Source: Rhynochetos jubatus (lineage: Eukaryota > Chordata > Aves > Eurypygiformes > Rhynochetidae). From it: a stretch of DNA of 64,000 nt. The stretch spans positions 744,001-808,000 of the forward strand of contig CM050665.1 in the NCBI GenBank assembly GCA_027574665.1, given 5' to 3'. The translations under genes and the position numbers were made by a program. Positions 34,036 through 49,000 of the stretch are shown here, piece after piece (the stretch's first letter is position 1; each line of letters starts with the position of its first letter). The notes under the pieces were generated by a model. It was given only the letters and a program-made list of their open reading frames with translations, did not search any database and was not told the DNA's origin.

Positions 34036-37000
34036 GTAAGTAAAAAAATAAACAATCTCTTTGTGCATATGCAACAGGCAACTAAATAATATTCCGTATG
34101 TTGGCTTTTGCTGTCGGACTGTTCTGTACAGGGCTCTGAACTGCTGGAGTACACTACATTTTGAGACTGTGAATAAGTTGCTTCGGCATTTTCCTTTCCT
34201 GAATTTTCCAAAAGATACAAACAAAGAAAAGAAGAGAGTCCCTCCATTACCATTGGAGTTAAGGATGTATAAAACCGCAAAGAGAGGAAAAGTTATGGTG
34301 AACTGCAAACTACCTTTTACGAAACAATGAATCAGAGAGTAGTTCAGGTATGAATGAATCTTGTGCTAATTGGAATATCTGTGCCAGTAACAGACCACAG
34401 GCTAGATTCCCTCCTGTAGATTCAGAGTCAGCAAACTGCAGTGCCGTTCTGTTTGTTAACAGTAGTGTGAAAGGCGAAGGCACTTTAAAGCACAGACGAA
34501 GCAAGCAGATGTCCAGCCGTGAAGTCTCGGAAGGAAAGATACTGAACCAACGCACTTGAGCACGGTCGGTCCTGTTCTTGCTTAGGCCTGATGTGCTGGG
34601 ACCTCCGTAAAAACGCATAATGAGGCCGAGTGCACGGAACACCCCTTTACCTCTTCCAGGCGTAGAGTTCATGCTGTGCTGGCTTTCTAAGACTTGGTCT
34701 TGAAAAGCTCAGGAAATTAATAAAAACCAACCGTTGACAGAGCAGAGGCTTGAGCACAGAGATGACAGACATTGTTTTCCCTCGCGGAGCTTGAAAGAGG
34801 CACAGTTACCCCATTCTCGCAGTTTTAGGAGGGCTGATGGCACAAACTCTTAGGACACAGGTGTTCATCCATATACTGTTATTTGAAATAATTCGTTACT
34901 GACCTCATCTGCCTGTGCCAGCATCCCTCACCAGCGTCTGCTGTTTGCCTGGCCTGACAGTGCTCAATTACCAACTGTCTCAATGCATCTGCCAAGCGTA
35001 AACCGTCAGACTGCTTACCTGTCTGAGCTGAATGTAGGCTGGGAGTGCACCAGGTGCATGTGATGGGTATAAGGCTATCGATTCCCTCGTAAATCTCCAC
35101 TGAGCTGAGCTTAAATAAATGGCAAAACACAACTGGATAGGTCAAGCTGAAAGATTTGACTGAGTAGAAAAATGCTTCTTTTTAACGAGAGAACTATATG
35201 GTAAAGTGGAGAGTAAAAACCTTCATCTACAGCAATAGGAAAAAATCCACAAACCAATTGTTTCTGCATTGTAACACTTCCTCTTAAGCAATGATTTGCC
35301 AATAACTTGGCCACGACATTTTAGCAAGATGATCCCTAAAAGCTTCCTCTTTAAGTGTCATCCACCAGTCTATTCTTAACCACAATTTTCTCATTGCATG
35401 AAATGCAAGAAGCAACAGCAGCATTTAACGAACGAATTGGCATCCGCTGATCACGGTCAGCACTTGATTGTGAAATGCCCAGGGCCCAAGAAATATCCAC
35501 CCCAAGCTCAGCTGCAGATGTGAAAAGGTCCCAGGGATGCTCCTCCCAGTGCCACTCAATTTTAATATAAAGAACTGTGAGGGCTGCTTTCAGGGCTGTG
35601 TGCACACAACTGTTTTCACTCCCTCTTGCTCAGCCCACCCTGACACACGCATCCTGCAAACACATATACATTCTTCCCCAGAAAGTTTTTATGCATCCGT
35701 GGGCCAATCTCTAAAGGATCCACTTCAACTGAATCCAGAAGATGGTGCATAAAGACAAGGGAAAATTCCCTAAGAAGATCCTACAAAATCTGCTAGCAGT
35801 TTGTTGTTCGGGTTTTTTCTTTAAGGGTTTTGCTGTTCTGCAGCACTCAGCTGCTACTAAGGAGTCAGCAACTCGTTCCACAGCCTGGCACTAAAAACAC
35901 TGATCACACCTGTCTGCTACTAGGAAGCTTTGCTGTCATTACAGCCACGGCATGAGCCACATCGGCGAGCGTCTTGGTGCTGTACCAGAGTTCAAAGCAC
36001 TTGCCCGCAGGATGGGACAGCACGTTGGATCCTTAGCAGAAACAGGCAGAGCCACGTAGTGATGGGATCCACACAGAGGCATTCTCTACTGATGAGTGCG
36101 CAGCGGTAGCTGGACGTTAAACCTTCCAAATGACGCCTTTTCTCCATTCCAATGGAAGAGAGGTGTGCATAAGTGGGAGAGGTAGGGAAATACTTTTAAA
36201 TACAGTAGGCTACAAGTAGCAGGTTGTGTGTGACAAGGTGGGAGCTGCCCAGGGAACCCAGCAGAGGTTCATCCGTCCCAGCCCGTGCTGTCAGTCTGGC
36301 TTATCCCTCTGTACAGGTCCCACAGCAGTCGCTGGAGTTCAGGTATTAGTACGTGTCACTGCTACAGCACTGTCTCCCTTCTGAAACAAGCCATGTCACC
36401 TGGAGTAAGTTGACAAGAGAAGATCTGAACACAGCTAATGGCGTAGCCTACTTTAAACAGCCAATACAGGAGCTGGCTGTGCTGAGTTCGGCCTTCTTTA
36501 AAGTCTGGCTACTGCAGATCTTCAGGAATAATCAGGAAGTTCAGGAAGGCATTCCATTCAAAACGCTCCTGCCATCTGGGGCGTTGTGAAGGGGAGAGGA
36601 AGACAGAACATAAGAATTATGTTTCGGGCAAGATATAGGGCCAGAAGAGAATGCAGCCAAGTGTCTTTCCCTACAGATGTGCCCAGTTTACATTTAAGGG
36701 AGTTCTTGCCCTGAAGCGCTGATGCACATTAGTCCACACCACTGCTGCAGGGGCCCGGGTCTCTCCATAGTGGGCTTCAGAAATACAGTGTAGCTGCGGA
36801 AAACCACTTACTTCTGTATCTAGGACAGCAGGAGTGGGTTTTATTGATGAAATTCCTTGCTTAATTACCCAGCAAGGGAAGGAGAGAGAAGGCAGAATAG
36901 CCCAAACTTCTAGCACAGTGAGGTGGTCCCCAGTGATTCACAGCCATATGGTTCTAGCACGTGCTTCAGGAGTAGGTTCGGAAGAGCTGTGCTCAGGAAG

Positions 37001-40000
37001 AACAGGGGAGCAAATAAGCCTTTCCAGGGACTAACTGCCCACCCTGAAACAGAGGCACAACTAACAATAGGTGATATTTAATAGAATTCAAGTGTCACTG
37101 GATTAATACAGAGTTGTTTGGGATGAGAACAACAATGAAAGGAGAGAAAATAATGGTGAGGGGAATTAGTCTATTACACAAGATGTCCCATGGATTCATT
37201 TCTTTAACACAGTTCCTGGAGTGAGGGAAGAAATCTTGGTGTCACTGGGAAAGGATGTCCTGAGTTATATGACTGAACCATTTTGCAAAAGATGATTCTG
37301 ACAGACCTTATTCTGGGTACGTGAAACAAAACCCTGAGATGGCTTACAGCCTGCATCTTCTGAGGTCCAAAAGGAACTTCTCTTGCTATCCCCTGGAGTT
37401 TCAAGCATCTGCCTGTGCAATCCTTACATTTACAGCCACCACACAAGCTCTGCAAAAACTACCTGGCTCACAGGAAGCTGCTTGGGTCAGACACATTCTG
37501 CTTGACTGGTGTTCTAACTAGGGTCAATGTTTCTCATTAATTTAACCCTCATTCTCGAGCTTCACCCATAATCTTTAACCCAAAGGTCTGGGATGTACCA
37601 CTCACCTGTTTTACAAACTGAGGGCACAAGAGGCCGGCAAGGCAACCTGGCCAGAGCTGCAAGTAAGCACAGGAAGATGATGCAACAGATGCAACTCGTT
37701 CTCCTCGCTACACTGTCTTCCATAAATGTGGTGTGTCTGTTTTTCGGAACATGCTGTTTCTAACTACACCATCACAGCATCAAATAGCAAAATGAGTGAT
37801 GACACTGGTCTAGAGGACAATGATATCCAGCACACCATTGCTGTCACACAACGAGGGTGAAACACGGGACCAAATAAGCTTCGGCAGCTATTTGGTGAAT
37901 AACCACTGACACTTTTTTCCTTAACAGTAACATCTTTCTACCAAAGAGAACATTTTGCTGGGTCTCCAAGGATAGGCTGAAATCCGAAAGAAAACCTATT
38001 CTGAAAAATTGTTAGTGTGTCATTTAAGAGTATGAGTAGGAAAGCATCTCTGAAACCTCTGAAGTCTGGACTTCATATTTCAAAACAAAATGCTAAGAAA
38101 TCTTAAATTTACTAATTAAAGTCTTATCACTTTAAAATGACAGTTGGGCTTTGCACGTTACAAAACTGTGGCCCATCTCAAGATTAAATATTAATAATGA
38201 ACAAAGAGATTCCAAGCAGCAAACTGAATTATACCCAGTTAAAACTGTTTCTTCTAATAACCTTTTATAGGAAATAAGAATAAAATATGCCTATATATGA
38301 AATGGGTTGAGCAAGTTCCAAATCTAGAATTTCCAAGCATGATCCAAACTTGACCACAGAACGATCTGGACTGCTGAATACTGAGCCCAGCCAATTAAAA
38401 CCCCACATTTGGGAAGGTGCGTAGCTGCGTCCCATCTAGCATAACGAGTGTCACTCAGGGGCGTCCTTAAGAGTGTGGCCTGAGTACGTCAAATTTTACA
38501 GGTCATCTGAAAGTATCAGAGTTAGTCTCTTTCTGAACAAAAAGTGGAGCCACCTGCACAGCATACGCAAAAATCCCTCTGCTTGAAATTAAGTGCAAGG
38601 TTTATGCACAAACTGGCATTGCCAGTTACACGTGCAGAGAAACCCCATCAAATGGCAGTGTACCCGCTACTTTATCACGTCACAAATGTACTTACCTGTC
38701 CCCTCTGTAGTGTGTCACGCAAGTGTGACATGGAGTGCTTGTCTATTTAATGTTGTTAAACACTAATTACATGATAAATGAAAAACGGTTTCTTTAAATT
38801 TAGCCTGATTAAATCTGGGGGAGAGGCAATAGCTTGCTCACTGTTTTGCAATAACCACAATGCATCGAGGAAAAAAAGGCAACTTCAGGAAATCAATGGA
38901 TTCAGTGAATTAATTAAAGCAAAAATCAAACTAAATGTTGACATTCTTATAAATTTAAATACATTAAGAAGTTCTTAACAAGTGGCCAGACTGTTAAGGA
39001 TAAACATTGTTCAAGCTTCAGCTGTTACATTGCAAGGAAATGGGATGAGGATGTGGGGACTGAGGATGAAAAATGGATCCACGAGCCCTCGTGGTCAGAT
39101 AAAAACGGGGAGCAAAGACGGCTACTGAAGCTCCACCCCCCAGGAAATAGTGCAAACAGGCAAAATTACACCCAGACTTTTAAAGCAGCGACAGGCCCCA
39201 GCCCTCCCTCAAGCACACACAAGCAGAGGAGGCCATTCAGAGGAAAGCTCCAGAAGCTGCTTACACAGGACGCACCGATCAGATATGGGCCAAGGTGAGC
39301 AAGGGGGAGCGCCTTCTTGGTGCTGTTTTGTTCTTTTCCTACATCCACACCTCACATTCCGGTCTGTAACGGACAAGGAAAGATCACTGCTTCTCCAAGG
39401 AGTTTTGATCCATGGAAAAGGGAAAATTCTTCCATCAAGAATTAGGAGAAGGATTTTCACAGGAATTCCCTTTTTTCGCTTGTGGTGCGCATGGGAAAAG
39501 CAAGCTTATCAGGATGACAGCTGGGAGAACAGGTGTATTATCTGATGTAAAAACGTCCTGTTTTGCAGATAGGAAGGAAGGGCAGGTCCGCAGCTGAGCG
39601 AGTTGTCAGATGAGTGCAAATGACAGAGCGACAAGTCTGGTCAAAGAGAGAGAGGCAAAGCCGAAGGTGGGGAAGTATCACTGCAAAGGCTGAGGGAAGC
39701 TACAAAGAGCGGAGTAGGTCGGAACCTGCATTTAAGGCAGAGAGGACACAAAAATGTAGGGGTGGTTTCTTTGTTGCAGTGGGTGGGGTTTTTTTGCTTA
39801 CATGATAATATTTACACATATGCAAATTGACATGCATAGCAATCATTATAAATGGTCCCATGTTGCTTTTCCAACCTTGCCAGACAACTCCTGCCTTTCT
39901 AAAGACAAATCTCACCCACCCCTGAGCTTGTTCTACCCCAGGTATGCTTCACTGCTAAGTTTCTGAAGGTGTTTCTTTTTAAAGTAGGTACGTTCCTGAA

Positions 40001-43000
40001 AAATCAATGTACGTGCTGCTTGCCTTGCTACCGTAAAAAAAGAGCTCCCCGGATCTGAAGTGTGACTACATTGCTAAGACTGACAGTGTAGTTATGTCAA
40101 GGCTTGCTTAAACCTGATAAACATAAGATCACGCTTTAAAAAATCTTTACACCAAGAAATCTGGTCGAACATGGGATGATCAGGCCAGCAATGGCATAGG
40201 GTAGCTGTGTTCCACTACTAAGGACCACACACACTCTTACTCTTTCTTAATCTCCCTCTTTTGAGGGGGCAGAATAGCGAGTAACAAAAATATTTTTAAA
40301 AAGCACACAGTGCCCTAAGGGAAAAAACTATCTCTTTTTCTTCTGTACTTGTGCATTTCATTTAAACCATCCAGCCATCTATCAGAGAACCCTCTGTAGG
40401 CTCTGATGGTGTCAGAGCCAATCAGTCTCAAATGCTTATTCTTTGGCCACTTACTGAAGCCACACTGCACACGCAAGAGCTTTCTGCAACATCTTATTTC
40501 ACATCCGTGACTTCAGTAGTGTTCCCTCTCCAATTCTGCCATCGCTCCCACGGCCACATGCCAGCCCTGTGTCCGTCAGTATGTTCTTGGTAGGTGCTTC
40601 CAACAGGCAGCAGCTGTCAGCTGTACCAGAGGTACACGACATGTAAATGGGGCTAGAGATAACGTCATGGATTAAAATGTAAAGCTGTTTCTCAGCTCAA
40701 TCTTCCTCCCTCACTCGGAGCCAGTGAGGCTGTGCCTCTGTCAGTACAACACCACGTCTTAGAATGGATGACACCTTGAAAGAATTAGCTGAGTTCAGCC
40801 AGATTCCTTATCCATGTTGCTCACAAGGATTTAATTCTCTCAGGGTTCTCTCCTCTTAGATGCCTTTCTGATTCTTCTTTAGTACCAGGTATACTCCTGC
40901 TATATTTAATTATGCACACAATCTCTAACAAGGTGGAATCTCTCTCAAAAAAAACCAAAAAAGCTCACAAATAAACTGTTTCTGGTTTTGGTGGAAACCT
41001 CCCCTGGGTACTCAATACCTGTGAAAAGTAACACGCAATTCCTGAGTGTCTGTGCTGCTTCCTCCTTGGATGTACCCTCAAGTTTTCTTGCTCTTCACTT
41101 TTTTATAGCTGCAACGCAGCCAAGTACCAACTGGCACCTGAAAGAAAATGCAAGAGATCACCACACAAGTAAATTTTCTAGCCAAGAACTGATTGTGAGG
41201 AGAGGACAGTCCTTCACCGTCACCTTCAATGGAACAGAACCACCTGAGCAAAACTTAACATTCATCGCAGAAATAGGTATGGCTCCCTACTCTCACAGAA
41301 AGGGTAATGCTGCCTCGTGACACTGGTTTGGCCTGGCCTGATATGCACTACACGGCAGCAAGATAATTCCTCGGATCCGCCATGCTGGTCCACACAGCCA
41401 TGGAACTGAGGTGTTTGTTGTATTACTCCCATCTCCACTAGCTTCGGTCAGCCTCCAGGCACAGGGCATGAATTCATCTGCAGGAAGGGTTACATCTCTG
41501 CTGAGTTTCTTGATAGCTAAACCTATTTCAGCAAGCTGGGTAAAAGAATGTTGTTTGTTTTCCTTAAAAGGCCCAAAACCCTCAAAGCTCACTAAGACCC
41601 AGGCCACATTTGGTATCTCCAGCACAGTGAGCAAGGATGGCTGGAGTGCAGTTCGACAATCTACCAGTTCCAACTCTCTGAGTATCTCCATTTCCAGTCC
41701 ACCAAACGCTGTCATTGGACGTTACAAGCTGAGTGTTCAAAGTACTTCAAGTGACAGCTCCTCTCCAGCAAGCCTTGGCACTTTTGTTTTGCTCTTTAAC
41801 CCATGGTCTTCAGGTACGAACATGTTGACTTATCCCTGAAAGAACTAAGTTGCTTGTAGTTTTGTCTAATTAACAAACATCAGTATTTGCAGCTTCCCCA
41901 CTTGACCAGTACTTCCTTAACACGGGGTGAATGTTCACCACGTAACATATCAGTGAAAAAAGAAAAGGGTTTAACAGTTCATTAGGGCTATCTGGTACAT
42001 AAAATCAGCTCTGTATTATGTACTTACTGTCAAGCTCCTTGTCCTGAAAGATTACGTTCTGTGTAAGCAGATTAAGTTCTGCCTTTACCAGAGCTTCCCT
42101 GCTTCTGCTCAAGTTCAGAGGCGTGTGTCTGGTCTCTGCAGAAACAAGAAAAAAGGCAGATCTACCAGCTGCCATCTTCTCCCACATCTGACCATGTCAT
42201 ACCTCTGTCTTCACTCAGACACCCCCCCACCCCTTTCTCTAATTATAGGAAATCCCAAGTTTCACAATCTGTTTATAACAGCAAGAACGGCAAAGGGTGG
42301 TGACCTGCAAACCCTCTTATGGATGGAGACCAAGGCTCCTGAGGGTTTGGGTTGTTTTGCCTGCTGCAGTTGTACATACCTCTGTTTTGGCTTTCCAGGA
42401 GATGATGTGTTCATGCCCAACCAGGCTGAGTGTGAGGAATATGTGCTGGAAGAGTTTGGCATCATTTTTGCGGGCAACAAAAACCGTATCAACAGCTTTG
42501 GATGGAACTTCGGCCAGGTAAATGCAGCACGGAAACACCCGGCAGCGTCTGTGCTCTGATTCTCATGTGAACTGGATGATCAGGGCTTGTTTGCTTTTTC
42601 CAGTTGACTGCAGTCATACATCTCTGAAGAGGGGTCTGGTACTGGAATCAGGATTCATGCCAAGCTCTGTTACACTGATTAATGAGGATTCGTAATTGCC
42701 TAGTCAGTGCTATGACCTGGGACTCAGAGGTGCAGCCAGGACAAACCTTAGAGTCTGCTGGGTAGTGAAGTATGGTAGCAATGATGAGAGGCAAAGGCCT
42801 GGCCTTAAGTCCATAGATTCCAGGTTTTGAAAAGCTCTTTGAGCTCTAATTTTCAGTTTGTTGAGGCTGCATTTTTATATGGTAATTCCTGGCTGAGCTG
42901 CAGCACTTCATTCGGTGATCAAAAAAACATTAAACACTTCTATGGCCCTACTTGTCTTGCTTTTTAGTAATCTGTGTTTCCAAATACTGACTTCTTTCTG

Positions 43001-46000
43001 TAACAGTTTCAAGGAGATATTCTCAGTATTTGCCTTTCCATGCTGGATCGAAGCTTACACTATCGTCGGGACCCTGTCACAGATGTATCTCACCGAAACG
43101 ACCCCAAGTACCTGGGCCGTGTTCTCAGTGCAATGGTAAGCAACATGTTCCGAAAGTCTGAGCTACCGACTGTGCTTTGAAAGCACCTAGTGAAACTAAG
43201 TATGAAGATACTTCTCAAAAAATTCTAGGCCACTGTTTGTATGCACCAGAAATGGGGGCCAGAGAAACACTCTGGTGGCCATCCGCTCCAGGACGGCAGA
43301 TTTACCTCGTCTGTGGTATTTCTGATACTTATTACTTTGATATAAAACCGGAAGTGTAATACATGGAGTGCGATGTTGCAATACCAGTCCCTTGGGGGTC
43401 TTTAGTCCTGCCCCATTTAAGCAGAACTACAGTGGTATTAGATCAGCTCAGACGTGAATATGCCAGGCTGCTCTGAAAATCTCCGAGGAGGGAGGTCCCA
43501 CGGCCGCTCTGGGTGACTGGCCCAGAACTGTGCCACCCTCTTGGTGAGGAGTTTTTCTCTTATGTCAAATACAATTTTCCCAAGCTACAACTTTCTGCTG
43601 TTACCTCTTGTTATATAACTGCCAGAAAAGGTGGCCTGAGCACCATGTTCCATTCAGGTAGTTGTGAACTGCCACAGCATTCTCCTTATGCCCTTCTTAA
43701 CCAGACTGACATGGACCAGTGTTCCCAATTTCTCCTTGTAGTGTGCTCCAGGGCCCCTGGCCACCTTGGCAGCCCTCCCTCCCAGGCCTTGAACTGAAGG
43801 GCCCATAACGGGAGACAGGATTCCTGGCACTGCCACACCAGGGCTAATTAAAGGGGGTTAACAGCTTCCTCCAGTCTCCTGGTCGCCCTGTTCCCAGTGC
43901 AGCCTAGCACTGGCTTTCCCTTTACGACGAGCGTGCACTGTTGGCTCAACTTCAGCCTGGTATTTGCTGTAGCTCCCAGGCCCCTTTCTGACGGGCTGCC
44001 ACTCAGCCAGCTGCTTCTCAGCCTGTACCAGTGTTTGGCGGGGTTCTGCCCCCAGTTCTGAATTCAACACCTTTTTTTTCTGAACTTCACGAGCTTTCTG
44101 TTGACACAGATTGTCACAGACCAAAGATTGTCAGGGTGACTGTGCCCTATTTGTGGTGTCAGTCACTTCCCCTAGTTTGATGTAAAATTGCTGGAAGCCC
44201 ACGACATCATTATCCAGGCACGTTCGAAAAGCTTAGCTGCGTGAGAGGCTTTGATGATGCCTTGTGCCAGGAAGGGTCTCTGAAAGCTGGTGTTTGTCTC
44301 CCTGTCTGGTGCTACTGCACTTGGGTGGGAGAAAGAGTGTTTAAATGCTCCCCACTTCTGAGAGGACACGTATTTCATTTCCCTGAAAAATTAAGGCTTC
44401 TTCCTGAAGGCAAGCTGCAGGAAGCTGTGCCTTTTGTCCCCCTTTCTCCTGCCTGCTCCCCTACTGCTACCGCAGCCGGTCTAAACAACTTACCTCATTG
44501 TAAACTCTGTGTATATTTTTACAGGTCAACGCCAATGATGACCAAGGGGTGGTGCTAGGAAACTGGAGCGGAAATTATGATGGTGGGAAAAGTCCAAGCA
44601 GCTGGACTGGAAGTGGTGAAATCCTGCAAAACTGGAAAAAATCAGGATTCAAACCTGTTAGATATGGACAATGTTGGGTTTTTGCAGCGGTATTAACTAC
44701 AGGTATGTTTTATGTCATGCACATAACTGACACTGCACAGATTCTGTTAAAAGAAGCACTAATAATACTTCCTACATGACTCCTTCTTTCAAGACGCTAG
44801 TATGTGATCTGAAACTTCATATTCCAGAAATACTGCCTTCTGACAATGGTGTTCTATTTGCTCTTTAGTGCTCAGATGTCTGGGGATTCCCACTCGTACA
44901 ATTACAAACTTCAGCTCTGCCCATGATGCAGATGGAAATCTGCGTGTAGATGAGTTCTATGATGCTTCTGGAAATCATTTGGACAGGGCAGCTGACAGCA
45001 TATGGTAAGGCTCCAAGATATTTAACAGTAGGACCTACAGAGACTTCGGGTGTAGAGAAGAGATTCTAAGGACAAATGCCTTTTTACCTTCTTAATAATT
45101 GCCTTTAAAACAACCACGCACAAACAGGATCAATTAAAAAATACTACAAAATAACAGTACAAAACTCACTTGCTCTTTCTTACTTAAACAGAGTTACAAC
45201 ATGAGTTACCACAACAAAGGGAAGCCAGGGCAGGCAAAGTTACAGTTATGATGCCACAGATGACTGAAACTTTGTGATACTGCACTGGAAGTATCGAACA
45301 GCGAGACTTGCCTTAGTCTGCAACTATTCTCCAGGAACAGTTCCCGTTAAACTGTGAAACTTCAACACAACCAGCTGCCCTGACTTTTTTTTTTCTTCTA
45401 GTGACATAATTTGCAGTGAAATTAATTTCATTATTGCCACTGTTAAGCATCAGACGCAATTCAAGCAAGCTTGCATTCAGCAAAGAGCAGGGGCAGTCTC
45501 TCACCTGTTGCCTTGTTTGCTCCTCTGCTTGTTTCAGACCCATTCTCAACAGAAGCGGTAACTGTGGCACTGTGCTGCAGGGAAAACTCAGCGAGGGCAC
45601 ACACTCCCAACTTTCGGAGGAAAAATGGGCTTGAGATGTTTTGTGTCATGTTTCAAATTCGCCTTCTGCCTCTGAACGTTTATGTCCGTTCCACAATGCA
45701 CTCAGCTCCTATCTAGCTGATCCAGTCAGGATCTAAGGGAAGGGGTCAGTCTCCGATAAGAATCTATGCAAATTAAGGCATTTAATACATGTAACTAGGC
45801 TGGCTGAATAATGGATGTGAACAGGAATCTGGAAACACATACCAGTAGTTTACTTTGTTCATTCTTGCATGTGTAGGAATTTCCATGTCTGGAATGAAAG
45901 CTGGTTTTCCCGCAGCGACTTGGGCCCATCATACAGTGGATGGCAAGTTCTGGATGCAACTCCCCAGGAAGAAAGTGGAGGTACACAAATTTCCTTTCAG

Positions 46001-49000
46001 GAATAAGGGTGAAAAACTATGAAGTCAGTCACTGTCAGAGAGAAGAAAAAAAAATGCAAAACCATTATAAAAGTAATTCCTCATCCTGCTCCGAAGGAGA
46101 GTGGCAGAGGAGAACACTTCACTGCATTAGAAAAGCCTCGGATCAGCTGTGGATGCCAAGAGACAAGCTAGACCTCTGGGAGCAGTCTTCAGCAGCAACC
46201 CCTCCGCTGCCAATGTACATACCCAGAGCTGCTGAAAGTCTAGAGATAGATAATACAAATCAAGTGTCTTGTCAGAATAAACCCAAGATGCACTGACGAC
46301 CGGCCTAGTATGAGGGTCTATGGGGGTAGAAGGGCTACAATGGGACAACAGCATTGGGCAGTTCAGAGTCGCTGATCAATATATGCCTACTGTCAAAGCG
46401 CTGATTAGGTCAACATCAGTTTTTCTTGATGCTGTAGGAATTTACCAGTGTGGTCCAGCCTCACGGAACGCCATCAAAGAAGGAGATGTAGATCTGGACT
46501 ACGACTGCCCATTCGTATTTGCAGAAGTGAATGCAGACTGTATGTACTGGAATTATGACCCTGCAACTGGAAAGAAGACACTGATATACTCCGCGTCTAC
46601 CACAGTTGGCCAATCCATCAGCACAAAGGCAGTTGGCAGAGATGATCGCGTAGATGTCACCAATGACTATAAATATGAAGAAGGTAAAGGAAACCACTGG
46701 TTCTTCTGGTTACATAGCTGTTTCATTCCCAAACATATATAAACTTCAGGAATCTTTTAGTGGGCAATTTTTGGCATCTGTAAGGTAAGAGCAAAATTTA
46801 TGCTCAGTTTATTCAGTTCTAACAGAAAAGGGAAGAGAAGGTAAAGAGTAGAAAATGCTGCCCCCTCCCTGTGCTGGTATGAAGCTGTTCTGTGGGACCC
46901 AGACGAGGCAAGGCCAAGTGTCTGGGTAAAGCATTCACTGTCCCCTCTGCTGATGTGTGCTGCCTCTGCTCTGTGAGAACTGGTCTGCAGCCCAGTTATC
47001 TGACAGTCAGATGGAAGGCCGAATACAGGAACCTAAGTTAGACCCCAGAACAGCAATTCTTTCAAAGGTCAAACTGCGTGTAAACTTGACCTTTCGGTTT
47101 GACAGTGCAGAAAAAAAAATTACAATCATGAACTGAGTTTGCAAGTGCATGACCATTGTTACTGGGAATCTGGATCAGAAGGGTGAAAAGCATGGTAGGG
47201 TAGAGCCCAAATAACTGCCCTCCATTGTGCGCTCGCTCTGGCTGGGATGGAGTTAACCTCCTTCACAGCTGCCCTGCCCAAAACGCCGGGAACCCCCCCA
47301 CAGCAGTACTCAGGCTCAAGGCTTTCCCTCTCCCTCCCTGCCCCCCCGTCACAGCAAGTAGGCTGTGGGTGGGTGGGAGAGCACCCAGCCAGGACAGCCG
47401 CCCCAGACGGACCCAGGTCTGTCGCACAGCGTACGGTGTGATGCTCAGCACTAACAACTCCGCAGAAGGCGGAGGAAAGGTGCAGGGCTCGTTCCTGGTT
47501 ATGGCATCCCTATTCCCAAGCAACCCTTATGTGTGTCGAGGTCCTGCTCTCCAGGAGGTGGCTGGGCATCTACCTGCCCATGTGGAGCAGGGAATGTATT
47601 CCTCTTCTTGCTTTGCTCGGGTGCAGTTCTTGCCTTCCCTGGTAAACTGTCATTATCTCAACTGATGAGTCTTCTCCCCTTCCCTGTGTTTCCTCCCCAT
47701 CCCATGGGAATGGGGAGAGAGCAAGGGGCTGGGTGGATGTGTGCCTGCTAGCCAGCCCACCCACAGCACGGGGCCATCAGCCAGCCTCTTGGATTAGAGG
47801 CCTCTTCTGCATTAGCAAAGATGAATTTACATTTCTAAATATTACAACCATAAAAAGGGGCAGAAATGGGAAAACTGAGAAACTCTGGACTTCAGTTTTT
47901 GTGTTAAAAAAATGTTATTGGAGGGGCAGTGACATTACTGACTGCAGATCCAGAAAATTAGGGGTGGCTATAGAAAACAGGCTCTGTTCACCTGTAAGGA
48001 CAGACACTGTGCTCTGCTGGCCTGTCTCTAGCAGTCACCTAGAGATGCCTGTTAACTGCTGAGGGTAATTCTCATGGTTGTCTCTGACAGGCTCTAAAAA
48101 AGAAAGAGATACTTTTAAAAAAGCCCGTAAGAAGCTGGGACTTGAGGATAAATTTGATCCTACAGCACCAACACCACAGGAAATTGATCAAAAGCCTGAC
48201 ATCTCAGGGAAGTTCAAGGTGGCTGGTCCCTTAGAAGTTGGTAAAGATCTCAATCTAATTCTGGTTCTTGCAAACTTACAGTCTGATGCTCAGACTGTTC
48301 AGGTAAATATGACGGCTTGGAGCACTGTGTACACTAGAAGACCGGTTCATGAGATCTGGAAGGACTCCGTGTCTGTCACCCTGCCTCCTAACGAAGGTAA
48401 TTTCTCAAACAACGTCTATTTATGGATGTGTAATTGCTTTCTCAGTAAACAGGCAGTAGGAGCTGGTCAACTTGGGGGAAAAAGCTCTAAGAGCTGCAAT
48501 CTTTAATTTCTATGCAGAAATTGAACAAAAAATTACATTGCACTTACAAACTTGTCAAAAAGGGATGTTTCACACTATCATTTCCTTAAGTACTATTGAC
48601 ATTGTGGAAAAGGTATCTCGTGAGTGGAAAGAAGACGGTGAGTAAACTTGAAGTCTGCATTAAAAAAGAGGACAACGTAAAAGCACAGAACTCAGCTGAA
48701 CATGTTCTGGTCACCTGAGGGGCCTTACTGAAAGGGGAGAGGAATGGCTACAGATGGAACGAGAAACCCGATCTGTGAGCACTTCAGAATGGGCTGAAAG
48801 TGTGAGGGGCAAAGCAGCTGCAATAGCCTGCACAGGTCCACAGAGCAGATGGGTTGAGGGGTACCCGAAGACATTTTTAGAACTCTTTTTTTCTGGATGG
48901 AATTTGATAACCCTGGGAAAGTAATTCTCCACCTAAACATGAGTATTTTTGGAAAGATGAAGTTACCTTTGGAGCTTGGGATAGTCGATGTCTCAGTGTC

